Assembly: GCA_964577615.1 (NCBI GenBank)
Contig: CAZNZW010000058.1
Span: 1-19,256 of the forward strand
Direction: 5' to 3'
Source of the DNA: QNYZ01 sp964577615
Lineage (GTDB): Bacteria > Desulfobacterota > Desulfobacteria > Desulfobacterales > QNYZ01
DNA: 19,256 bases
The notes below the pieces were generated by a model that worked only from the letters and a program-made list of their open reading frames with translations, did no database searches and was not told the origin of the DNA. Shown here in pieces: positions 7,114 through 14,224 of the stretch (the first letter of the stretch is position 1; the number at the start of each line of letters is the position of its first letter). Both the position numbers and the translations under genes were made by a program.

Positions 7114-7722
7114 ATGATGACCTTAATGAATCCATATGTGAGGATTGTCCTCATCATGGTGTGTTTTGGATTCTTTCACAGCCTGACGGCCAGACCGGGT
7201 ATCAGAGCGGCCATTCTTGACAGGTGGCCCGTCAGTAAACTGGTATACGCGGTTATCCGGTCGTCGATATCGCTGTCGATGCTTGTTTTATCGCTGGTGA
7301 TATTGTTTCAAGATGCACCGGGCACCCCGGGGTTTTTTCAACCGATCCTCGGGCTGCCCGCCATCATACCCACCATGTTTGCCATCTGGGTTGCCGGTAT
7401 GGCGCTGGGGCAGGTGGCAAAAAGCCGCCGCCTGCCCCAGGTATTTGGCGTGAAAGATGACCCCAAGGTGTTTTTCTTTTCGGCAGCGTACAGTATCTGC
7501 CGCCATCCCATGTATGCCGGATGGCTCCTTGCCAGCTGGGGGATGTTTCTCAGCAAACCCTATCTGTTGACGCTCGTCTACAATGCGCTTATCTCCGTTT
7601 ATGTGGTCTACGAATCCCTGCAGGAAGAAAAGCAGATGATCTCGCTGTTCGGGGAAAAGTACCGGCAGTACCAGAAGCGCGTTCCGTTTATTCTCCCCTA
7701 TGGTTTCTTGAAAAAACCGTAA
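7114..7722 (+). CDS. ICMT/PEMT-like integral membrane methyltransferase-family protein
   Basis: This 202-residue protein has four to five hydrophobic segments and a C-terminal signature of the isoprenylcysteine carboxyl methyltransferase/phospholipid methyltransferase fold: CRHPMYAGWLLASWG, then a helix, then ESLQEEKQMISLFGEKYRQYQKRVP. The RHPxYxG, EE and FGxxYxxYxxxVP elements form the SAM site in the family. NnrU-like proteins share this fold, and many bacterial members have no known substrate. It starts 12 bases after the permease stop and is likely co-transcribed; the start has two ATGs (7114, 7117), and another is at 7126. The downstream gene is convergent. Confidence 0.8.
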   Translation: MMTLMNPYVRIVLIMVCFGFFHSLTARPGIRAAILDRWPVSKLVYAVIRSSISLSMLVLSLVILFQDAPGTPGFFQPILGLPAIIPTMFAIWVAGMALGQVAKSRRLPQVFGVKDDPKVFFFSAAYSICRHPMYAGWLLASWGMFLSKPYLLTLVYNALISVYVVYESLQEEKQMISLFGEKYRQYQKRVPFILPYGFLKKP

Positions 7723-7835
7723 GCGGCGCAGGTGATATTTTTCATTTAGGCCAAACCCCTTCACGCGGATAGCCGTGTTCCCAGCTATTTTTCTTTTAAA
7801 ATCAAACCAATGGTATGTTTTGACCGGCGCTGCCA

Positions 7836-8636
7836 TCATGACAGCCTGTCGATAATGGCAAGTGTTTCACGGTAGCAGGAAAAATAGCGGTCGTTGTCTT
7901 TTTCCCTGGGGCGGGGAAGGTCGATGGGGATATCGGCGCGGATGCCCCCCGGATTCTTCCCAAAAAAAAGGATGCGGTCGGCCATCAACACCGCTTCGCC
8001 GACATCATGGGTGACAAAAATAATGGTGTGTTTAAAAGTATCCCAGAGGGTGAGCAGCAGATTCTGCATTTCTTCCCGCGTCTGGGCGTCAAGCGCCGCA
8101 AAAGGCTCATCCATGAGCAGCACTTCGGGCTGAAGAATCAGAACCCGTGCAATGGAGACGCGCTGTTTCATCCCGCCGGATATCTCGTGGGGTAGAAAAT
8201 CTCCAAAATCCGCCAGGTCCACCAGGGATAAGAATCGATCCACTTCAGCCCGGATCTGGCGGCGGCCCAGGCCCCGGCGTTTTAGCCCGAAAGCAATGTT
8301 TTCCCGGACCGTCAGCCAGGGAAAAAGGGCGTCATCCTGGAACACGACGCAGCGATCCGGCCCCGGACGGTTCACAGGCCGGCCGTTGAGCCGTACCGTG
8401 CCGCTGCTGGGCAGCATAAATCCGGCCAGAATATTGAGCAGGGTTGATTTTCCGCATCCGCTTCGGCCCAGAATACAGATCATTTCACCCCGGCGGGCCG
8501 TGAAGCTGACATCTGTCAGAACCGGTGTCCGGCCCGATCCGTTACTTTCAAACTGTTTGCCCAGCCGGTTGATCTCAAGAACAACCGGGGATGGTGTCGA
8601 TGACTGTTTGGAGTGAACGACATGGAGTTGCGGCAT
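7836..8636 (-). CDS. NitT/TauT-type ABC transporter ATP-binding protein
   Basis: This 266-residue ATPase powers import across the inner membrane. It shows Walker A GRSGCGKST (57-65), Q-loop VVFQDD (Q100), signature ISGGMKQRV (152-160), Walker B VLLMDEP (172-178), D-loop ALDA and H-loop His210. The FPWLTVRENIAFGL stretch is typical of the nitrate/sulfonate/taurine importer branch. The ATG (8636-8634) overlaps the permease stop (8638-8636) by one base (TAATG), with GAGG eight bases upstream inside the permease gene. It is the last gene of the radical SAM-ABC operon. I see no clear terminator in the 113-base convergent gap 7723-7835. Confidence 0.95.
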   Translation of the reverse strand: MPQLHVVHSKQSSTPSPVVLEINRLGKQFESNGSGRTPVLTDVSFTARRGEMICILGRSGCGKSTLLNILAGFMLPSSGTVRLNGRPVNRPGPDRCVVFQDDALFPWLTVRENIAFGLKRRGLGRRQIRAEVDRFLSLVDLADFGDFLPHEISGGMKQRVSIARVLILQPEVLLMDEPFAALDAQTREEMQNLLLTLWDTFKHTIIFVTHDVGEAVLMADRILFFGKNPGGIRADIPIDLPRPREKDNDRYFSCYRETLAIIDRLS

Positions 8637-9436
8637 TACTGCATCCTCCGGGCGCTTTTAAAGCCGATTCGCAGCAGCTGATGGAGACCCATGTCACAGA
8701 TACGGCCGATGAGCGCGATCAGGATGATGCCCACCACGATGATGTCGATCCGGCCCAGCATGCGGGCGTCCATAATGACCGCGCCAAGCCCGTTGGGGAC
8801 GCCGGTCAGTTCTCCCAGCACGAGATACGCCCAGGAGATGCCCATGCCTAAACGCAGGCCGGTGATAATATGGGGCATGGCCGCCGGCAGCAGGATCGAG
8901 AAGGTGCCGCGCAGGCGGCGGACTCCCATCATGGCGCCGGCCTGAAGCAGGATCGGATTGACCTGACGGGCGCCGGTTTCGGCGTTGAGGTAAATGGGGA
9001 AAAAGGCCGCCAGCGCCACGAGAAAAACCGTTGTTTTCATGCCGATACCGAACCAGACCATCGCCAGTGGCAGCCAGCTGATGCCGGGGACGGCCCGCAG
9101 AGCATTGATGGTTGTACTCAGCAGGCGGCTGACCCGTGCCAGGCGTCCTGAAATAATGCCCAGCGGGATACCCACGACAACGGCCAGGCCAAACCCCAGG
9201 AAAACCCGTGTGCTGCTGGCCAGCAAATCTTCAAGGAACCGGCCGGCATACGCCCCGTGCCCGGTTCCCTTGAAAATATAGACAGTGGCCGCTGCCAGAA
9301 CATCTTTGGGAGACGGCAGCAGATAGGACGGTACGATTTCCGTCCCGCTGACGGCAAACCATAAAAGGAGACCGGCGCCGGGAATGATCCAGGGCAGGGT
9401 ACGGTCCCAGGCCCTGCTTCGTTTGCTCCGGATCAC
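8636..9436 (-). CDS. NitT/TauT-type ABC transporter permease
   Basis: This 266-residue inner-membrane protein has about six transmembrane segments. The binding-protein-dependent transporter loop that contacts the ATPase is seen as GAMMGVRRLRGTFSILLPAAMPHIITGLR around residues 165-195 (key features: the Gly-rich start, LP and P of the EAA-like loop). The typical SsuC/TauC N-terminal pattern PSYLLPSPKDVLAA is present. The start is GTG at 9436-9434, overlapping the binding-protein stop as GTGA, so translation is coupled. Substrate is unknown. Confidence 0.94.
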   Translation of the reverse strand: MIRSKRSRAWDRTLPWIIPGAGLLLWFAVSGTEIVPSYLLPSPKDVLAAATVYIFKGTGHGAYAGRFLEDLLASSTRVFLGFGLAVVVGIPLGIISGRLARVSRLLSTTINALRAVPGISWLPLAMVWFGIGMKTTVFLVALAAFFPIYLNAETGARQVNPILLQAGAMMGVRRLRGTFSILLPAAMPHIITGLRLGMGISWAYLVLGELTGVPNGLGAVIMDARMLGRIDIIVVGIILIALIGRICDMGLHQLLRIGFKSARRMQ

Positions 9437-10383
9437 TGGCTGGTTTTTCCGGCTTTTTTAACAAAAGTCAGGTCGAACAGGCGGTCATAATCCGGCTGCC
9501 GGTCGATCATGCCCAGGGCCTGCATGCGCTCTCCCAGTGCTTTGGCCTGCTGGATGTAGGCGGCGTCCATGTCCCAGGCCAGTTCCATGTTGGCGGCCGC
9601 CGCTTTCAATATATCGATCGGTGTGCCGAACTCTGATGCCCGCTCCAGCCAGGCGTCCGGGTGGCTGGCCAGAAACGTGGTGGCCCGGGCATGGGCTGAA
9701 ACCAGGGCGGCCACCTGATCCGGGTGCTTTTTCAGGTAGGTTCGGCTGACAATCATCCCGGCGTTAATGGTACCCACCGAATCACCATAGTAGGGGTAGG
9801 AAAGGATTCTGCCGTACCCTTTTTTTACGGCAAGCGTGGGAAACGGCTCTCCGGAAAGGAAGGCGTCGATACTTCCCCGGGCCAGGGCCGTGCCCATGTC
9901 GAAGAAATCCACGCGGATCAGTTTGACATCTTTTTCCGGGGAGATGCCGTTCCGGATCAATGTCTCGCGCAGCAGGATCTCGTGCATGGTTCCCGGCACA
10001 TAACCGATTGTTTTCCCCTTGAGGTCTTTTTCGGATGTAATCGGGCCGTCTTTTTTTACGACCAGGGCGGAGCATTTATTGCAGAGGGCCGCCACAATAA
10101 CAACCGGTTGCCCCCTTGATGCCGAATAGATCGCATGGGCCAGGGTGGTGCCGCACATGTTGAGACTGCCGGCCAGCAGAGCTGTTTTCTGATCGGCAGG
10201 GTTGGTGAAAGAAAGAATCCGGCTTTCCATCGTCTGAGGAAGAAAGCGCTGGTAAAAAAAAGGCTGGATCGTCTGTGCCGTTTTCCAGGTACCGATGGAA
10301 ACCGGAGCACCGGCGAAAGACGTCAGCGGAATCAATAAAAAAAACAGGGCTGCAACGCGAAACAGATATTTATCAGACAGCAT
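9433..10383 (-). CDS. NitT/TauT-type ABC substrate-binding protein
   Basis: This 316-residue periplasmic binding protein has an N-terminal signal peptide with a hydrophobic core (AALFFLLIPL) and a likely cleavage after SFA near residue 24. The mature part has the NMT1/SsuA-like type 2 periplasmic fold: IGTWKTAQTIQPFFYQ at the start, then SEKDLKGKTIGYVPGTMHEILLRE and the AFLSGEPFPTLAV segment, which are common in this branch. Two Cys in ALCNKCSALV form a CxxC not expected for the family and may form a disulfide or bind metal (inference). The start has AGGA about six bases upstream. It lies 20 bases after the radical SAM gene and overlaps the permease start. Confidence 0.92.
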   Translation of the reverse strand: MLSDKYLFRVAALFFLLIPLTSFAGAPVSIGTWKTAQTIQPFFYQRFLPQTMESRILSFTNPADQKTALLAGSLNMCGTTLAHAIYSASRGQPVVIVAALCNKCSALVVKKDGPITSEKDLKGKTIGYVPGTMHEILLRETLIRNGISPEKDVKLIRVDFFDMGTALARGSIDAFLSGEPFPTLAVKKGYGRILSYPYYGDSVGTINAGMIVSRTYLKKHPDQVAALVSAHARATTFLASHPDAWLERASEFGTPIDILKAAAANMELAWDMDAAYIQQAKALGERMQALGMIDRQPDYDRLFDLTFVKKAGKTSQ

Positions 10384-10403
10384 CTTTGTCCTCCCTGGCC
10401 GGG

Positions 10404-11447
10404 TTACCCGTTAACGGTATTGGTGAGTGTGTCGGTGACGGGCGGCCGCGCGTAACAATTGGAACAAAGCGTCGGGTCCCAGTCCATTTCTTTCTGGATC
10501 TGCTGGCACTGCGTGATACCGATGCCCCGGCCTTTTTCAGTATCGGCGGTGCCATCCCGGGGACTGGCGCCCACTTCCGGGAAAAACAGGTTGGCGCCGG
10601 CCATGAGCGACGCCGCATGGGGCTCATGGGTGCAGTGCGCCCGGGGGACATCTCCCATGATCAAGCGGCTGACGGCAACCAGGCGGGCCATTTCCAGCTC
10701 GCTGATCATGCCGAAACGGGACATGGGCGAGCCCGGAAAATTAATCCGTCGCATGACGCCGCTATACGTTGCGCCATTGTCCCGGGCCAGAAACATCAGG
10801 TCCACGATTTCTTCGGCGCTGTGTTCCGGACCGACCGGCTCCACGCAGTTCATCCACAGCAGACCCACATCGTTGAGAACCTGAATGGTTTTGATGCGTT
10901 TTTCACGATTTAAGGGCGTGTCCCGGCCTTCTCCCAGCCGGACGGCATGGTACGCGCCGACAAATCCGGCATCGAGCAATGCCTCGCCCTCCCTGTGGGT
11001 GATATCCCGGGTGTTGGCAATTAAAGGGACCGATGTTTCCCGTTTCAGGATTCGGCCGGTTTCCAGAAGGCGTGAGAAGGAATACGTGCCGGTGGTCATC
11101 AGATTCAATCCGTCAGCGCCGGCCGCCTCCGCCTGCCGGGCCCAGCTGAGGATCTGGTCGGTGTCGAATTCGATCTTTTCCTTAAATATGCCGGCGTTGC
11201 GGGTCAAGCTGCAAAACAGACAATCCATGGGGCAGGGTTCGACGTTCAGCCCGATATGAAAGTGGTTTTCACCCTTGCCGCCAAATTGCGTACGGGAAAT
11301 CTGGTTGGCCACAGCCATCATCGCATAGCATTCCCGGCTGTGGCGCGGAATCCGCATGAGCGCCATCGCATCTTCCCGGGTCAGGGGTGCCAGCGCTTCC
11401 GCTTTTAAAAAGATTTCTTTGAGTTTTGCATCCAGTTTGAATGTCAT
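10404..11447 (-). CDS. BioB/HydE/HmdB-like radical SAM enzyme
   Basis: The 347-residue protein carries a radical SAM cluster motif CPMDCLFC (Cys72, Cys76, Cys79; CX3CX2C) after HIGLNVEP. The family layout follows: GADGLNLMTTG, GAYHAVRLGEGRDT, MNCVEPVGPEHSAEEI and MRRINFPGSP. A C-terminal CSNC (Cys328, Cys331) could bind a second cluster. Overall pattern and length match the biotin-synthase superfamily (BioB, HydE, PylB, HmdB). The BioB-typical CPEDCxYC context is altered, so it is probably not a standard biotin synthase; the AYHAVRLxEGxDT segment recalls HmdB-type members (from memory). The ATG at 11447 is chosen, with AGG about six bases upstream; frame extends upstream to 11522 without family similarity. 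It is the first gene of an operon with an ABC importer. Confidence 0.85.
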   Translation of the reverse strand: MTFKLDAKLKEIFLKAEALAPLTREDAMALMRIPRHSRECYAMMAVANQISRTQFGGKGENHFHIGLNVEPCPMDCLFCSLTRNAGIFKEKIEFDTDQILSWARQAEAAGADGLNLMTTGTYSFSRLLETGRILKRETSVPLIANTRDITHREGEALLDAGFVGAYHAVRLGEGRDTPLNREKRIKTIQVLNDVGLLWMNCVEPVGPEHSAEEIVDLMFLARDNGATYSGVMRRINFPGSPMSRFGMISELEMARLVAVSRLIMGDVPRAHCTHEPHAASLMAGANLFFPEVGASPRDGTADTEKGRGIGITQCQQIQKEMDWDPTLCSNCYARPPVTDTLTNTVNG

Positions 11448-11488
11448 TTTTACCTGATACTCCTGTTTAGCGGTTGGTTGATCTGTTT

Positions 11489-11510
11489 GCCGGAGGCCAT
11501 TTCCTCCGGC
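11489..11510 (-). other. Perfect hairpin in the leader of the radical SAM operon
   Basis: GCCGGAGG and CCTCCGGC form an 8-bp GC-rich stem with the 6-base loop CCATTT, about 42 bases before the radical SAM ATG and downstream of the candidate promoter. No U-run follows on the minus strand. It may influence mRNA stability or translation. I could not match it to a known riboswitch. Confidence 0.55.
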
Positions 11511-11525
11511 GGGCGGGTACATGAT

Positions 11526-11538
11526 TTTCCCAGGGAAA
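11526..11538. promoter_or_regulatory. Palindromic candidate operator at the radical SAM operon start site
   Basis: TTTCCC-A-GGGAAA is a perfect odd-length palindrome. It abuts the -10 box of the candidate minus-strand promoter and covers the predicted transcription start, the classic place for a repressor site. No regulator gene is in the window. Confidence 0.4.
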
Positions 11539-11565
11539 GTGTATCATTTATGTCAGCCGTTTCAA
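11538..11565 (-). promoter_or_regulatory. Candidate promoter of the radical SAM-ABC operon
   Basis: On the minus strand TTGAAA (11565-11560) is followed after 16 bases by TACACT (11543-11538). A TG one base before the -10 box makes an extended -10 (TGATACACT). It gives a leader of roughly 85 bases containing the hairpin at 11489-11510. Confidence 0.5.
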
Positions 11566-12127
11566 AGGGTCGCAGTGTGCCATTCATTAAATCGACCGGG
11601 TCGTTGCCGATGACGTGAACGGGAATACCGGCGGCAAAATCCGTGAAACGGTTTTCTGGGGCGCCATTGTTTTAGCGTGTCCTATCGGTCGATCTGCCGG
11701 TCTTTTCCTTACAAATAATCTGTCGGTTCGCTTGTCGAGACAGGAGCATTGGAAACCGGTGGCGACATACGGGGCGGAGCGACAAGCGGCGGTCGGCTGA
11801 TAATCCAGTTATTCGGCCGGTTTTCTTCAAGCCGCCGGATTGCGGGGCCGGGGTGGCCAACGGGTCCGGTTAATATTCCGGCGCCCGTCTGCCGGAAATA
11901 TTGTTCGATCCAGATGCGACTTCCCGGTTGCTTTTCGAGCCTTTTTCACATAGCATTTCCACTGTTTTTCTGGGATTCTGACCCGGGCAGCTTATTTATG
12001 CCTCGCTGACGGATTATATAAAATCCGGGCGTCCGTCTGTGCAAGTCTCTTCTGGGCAGGCCCGGAGAATCCCCTTCGATATAAAACCCAACCGTTCTCG
12101 ACCCGACATGAAACAGGAGTTGTTTGG
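11566..12127. other. Gap without a convincing gene; divergent upstream region
   Basis: The 680 bases 11448-12127 separate the divergent radical SAM and inositol-synthase-like genes. After the promoter and hairpin described separately, this remainder holds only short open frames (11615-11800 plus, 11749-12009 plus, 11672-11860 minus) with no ribosome binding site or recognisable protein content. It holds a bulged inverted repeat at 11872-11902 and an AT-rich GGATT-ATATAA-AATCC element (12011-12026) that may include the -10 box for the downstream gene, but no good -35 box. An unannotated small RNA or decayed gene cannot be excluded. Confidence 0.5.
11872..11902. repeat. Imperfect inverted repeat
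   Basis: AATATTCCGGC (11872-11882) and GCCGGAAATATT (11891-11902) pair over 11 bp with a single bulged A, around the loop GCCCGTCT. It lacks a U-run, so it is not a standard terminator. It could be a REP-like element, a protein site or part of an RNA. Confidence 0.55.
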
Positions 12128-13300
12128 ATGCTGGAATCCGCCTGCAGAAAACCCGACCCGATCGTGATAATGGTTGCCGGCGCCAAAGGGGCGGTGGCCT
12201 CTACCGTGGCCATGGCGACCGTTGCATTGGATGAAAATCCGGATTTGATCCACCCCTATCTCACCACCCATGCGTCAACATTGCCTTTTTCACAATCAGG
12301 AAGATCCGTACAGATGGCTGGCTGGGATACGCGGCGTGAGGCCCTGGCCGACTGTGTGGCGGGTCACCGGGTTCTTTCCGAGTCGCTATGGCGGCCGTAT
12401 TCGGATCGTCTCAACCGGATGGACCTCCGGCCGGCGCCGGCCGGCGCCCTGGACTTTAAAAGCCGGGTGGCGGCCATCGGTGACGACATGGCGGATTTCA
12501 AGCGTCGGTTTCCGGAATCCGTGCCGGTCTTTGTCAACCTGCTGCCGGCCGCGCCAGGTCACGATCTGTCCGACTGCCAGGAGATCGACGCACTGGTCGC
12601 TGGCGGGGTCCCGGCATCCTTTCCGGATCTGGCCTATGTACTTGCCGCGCTTCAGGCCGATATCCCGGTTGTCAATTTTTCGCCCAATGCCGTGGAAATT
12701 CCGGTTTTGTGCCAGATGGCCGCAGACCGGCGGATTCCCATGGCCGGCCGGGATGGGAAAACCGGGCAGACCTATTTCAAGGTGGTGCTGGCATCGGCTT
12801 TAAAGGCCCGGCAACTTCACGTGGACGGTTGGTACAGTCTGAATATTTTAGGAAATGCCGACGGAAAAAATCTGATGGACCCGGCGCGGGCGGCCGGAAA
12901 GCTGGCCAATAAAACCGATCTGCTCGATGATATCCTGGAGTATCCGGTGGGCGCGGAATATGGCCACAACACCCATAAGGTTCATATCGATTATTACCCG
13001 CCGCGCGGGGACGCCAAAGAGGCGTGGGATGTCATCGATTTCAAGGGCCTGTTCGGTCTGCCGATGAGTATCCGGGTTAACTTTCAGGGCCGGGATTCGA
13101 TTCTGGCCGCCCCCATGGTCCTGGACCTGGCGCACTGGATGGCGCGGCTCAAACAGGCCGGGAAAGGCGGTCCCACCCCGGCACTGGGCTTCTATTTTAA
13201 AAAACCGGTGGGGGATGGGCCGGCCCGGACCTTTCAGGACCAGATGCGGGCGCTGGAACAACTGGCCGCTGACTGCCGAATTGCGAAAGGAACAGCATGA
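12128..13300 (+). CDS. Inositol-1-phosphate synthase-like NAD-dependent enzyme
   Basis: The 390-residue protein has an N-terminal dinucleotide-binding loop (VAGAKGAVASTVA, 16-28). It also has the catalytic-domain signatures of myo-inositol-1-phosphate synthase: GRDGKTGQTYFK (207-218, matching the synthase GxDxKSGQTxxK segment) and SLNILGNADGKNL (237-249, matching the NxxGNxDGxNL motif). These motifs make the family secure (established NAD-dependent cyclisation of glucose-6-phosphate). The glycine loop and the region between are divergent, so the substrate may be another sugar phosphate. AGGAG lies eight bases before the ATG. Its stop overlaps the next gene's start as ATGA. First of a four-gene plus-strand block. 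Confidence 0.87.
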   Translation: MLESACRKPDPIVIMVAGAKGAVASTVAMATVALDENPDLIHPYLTTHASTLPFSQSGRSVQMAGWDTRREALADCVAGHRVLSESLWRPYSDRLNRMDLRPAPAGALDFKSRVAAIGDDMADFKRRFPESVPVFVNLLPAAPGHDLSDCQEIDALVAGGVPASFPDLAYVLAALQADIPVVNFSPNAVEIPVLCQMAADRRIPMAGRDGKTGQTYFKVVLASALKARQLHVDGWYSLNILGNADGKNLMDPARAAGKLANKTDLLDDILEYPVGAEYGHNTHKVHIDYYPPRGDAKEAWDVIDFKGLFGLPMSIRVNFQGRDSILAAPMVLDLAHWMARLKQAGKGGPTPALGFYFKKPVGDGPARTFQDQMRALEQLAADCRIAKGTA

Positions 13301-14175
13301 TACTGGGATACAGCACCAATGCGTTTGTGCGTTATTCACTGGACGAGAGTATAACGAAGATTGCCCGCCTGGGCTTTAAAGGGGTCGAGATCATGTGTGA
13401 TCGGCCGCATCTCTATCCGCCTGATTTTGATGACCAATCCCTGGATGCCGTCAAAACGGCCCTGGCCGCCCATCGACTGCGGGTGACCAATCTGAACAGT
13501 TTTACCCTTTTTGCCGTGGGGGACACCTATCTGCCTTCCTGGATCGAGCCGGATTCCGGACGGCGGCAGATCCGCATCGATCATACCCTGGCCTGCCTGA
13601 AGATCGCCGCTTTCCTTGGATGCGCGAATATTTCGATTCCCCCCGGCGGCCCTCTCCCCGCGCAGATGCCCCGCCAGGAAGCTCTGGATCTGTTTCGCCG
13701 GGGACTTGATGCGGTGATTCCCACGGCCGAGTCTCTGGGCGTGAAGCTGTTGATCGAACCGGAACCGGATCTGCTGCTGGAAAGAACGGATGAGTTCCTG
13801 CCGTTCATCGAAACAATATCGTCCGGTATGGTGGGGTTGAATTTTGACATCGGTCATTTTTATTGTGCCGGAGAAGATCCCGCCGTCGCTTTTGAAACCC
13901 TGTTTCCCTGGGTCGGACATGTGCACATCGAAGATATTGCCCGATCCCGCCGGCACAACCACCTCATTGCCGGAGAGGGCGCGATCGATTTTGTCTCTGT
14001 TTTTGAAACCATGCGGAGAATGGGATATCAGGGAGACATCAGTCTGGAATTGTACCCTTATGTGGATCGACCGGAAGCCGCCGGCCGGGAAAGCCTGGCG
14101 CACCTGGCGCCATTGCTGTCCCGCACAGGGCAGCCGGTGGCGGCGCTGCTGCGGGAGACAACGGATTCCGGATGA
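13297..14175 (+). CDS. Sugar phosphate isomerase/epimerase-like TIM-barrel protein
   Basis: This 292-residue protein belongs to the AP endonuclease family 2/xylose isomerase-like TIM-barrel group. The start MILGYSTNAF and the metal-ligand positions fit: IEPE (Glu154), NFDIGH (Asp184 to His187), HVHIED (His208/His210) and SLEL (Glu251), with a repeated GxGxIDFxxxF-type element as AGEGAIDFVSVF (225-236). The family includes isomerases, epimerases and dehydratases, so the exact reaction is unknown. The ATG overlaps the preceding stop codon, so expression is coupled to the inositol-synthase-like enzyme, suggesting it acts on that product. Confidence 0.88.
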   Translation: MILGYSTNAFVRYSLDESITKIARLGFKGVEIMCDRPHLYPPDFDDQSLDAVKTALAAHRLRVTNLNSFTLFAVGDTYLPSWIEPDSGRRQIRIDHTLACLKIAAFLGCANISIPPGGPLPAQMPRQEALDLFRRGLDAVIPTAESLGVKLLIEPEPDLLLERTDEFLPFIETISSGMVGLNFDIGHFYCAGEDPAVAFETLFPWVGHVHIEDIARSRRHNHLIAGEGAIDFVSVFETMRRMGYQGDISLELYPYVDRPEAAGRESLAHLAPLLSRTGQPVAALLRETTDSG

Positions 14176-14224
14176 GAAACAGTGGTACGGACAGGCTGGA
14201 TGGCTGTCCGATACGGGAAATCAA

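Noticed and set aside
10404..11447. True biotin synthase (BioB)
   Set aside because: The cluster motif context and flanking segments differ from BioB, and no bio genes are adjacent. I kept only a superfamily call.
11447..11600. TPP or other riboswitch in the radical SAM leader
   Set aside because: An ACCCTTTGAA-like string recalls the TPP box, but the CTGAGA element and paired arms are absent, and it mostly lies upstream of the predicted start.
11615..12009. Overlapping open frames of 61 and 86 codons in the large gap
   Set aside because: Neither has a ribosome binding site or family-like content, and their composition looks like translated noncoding sequence.
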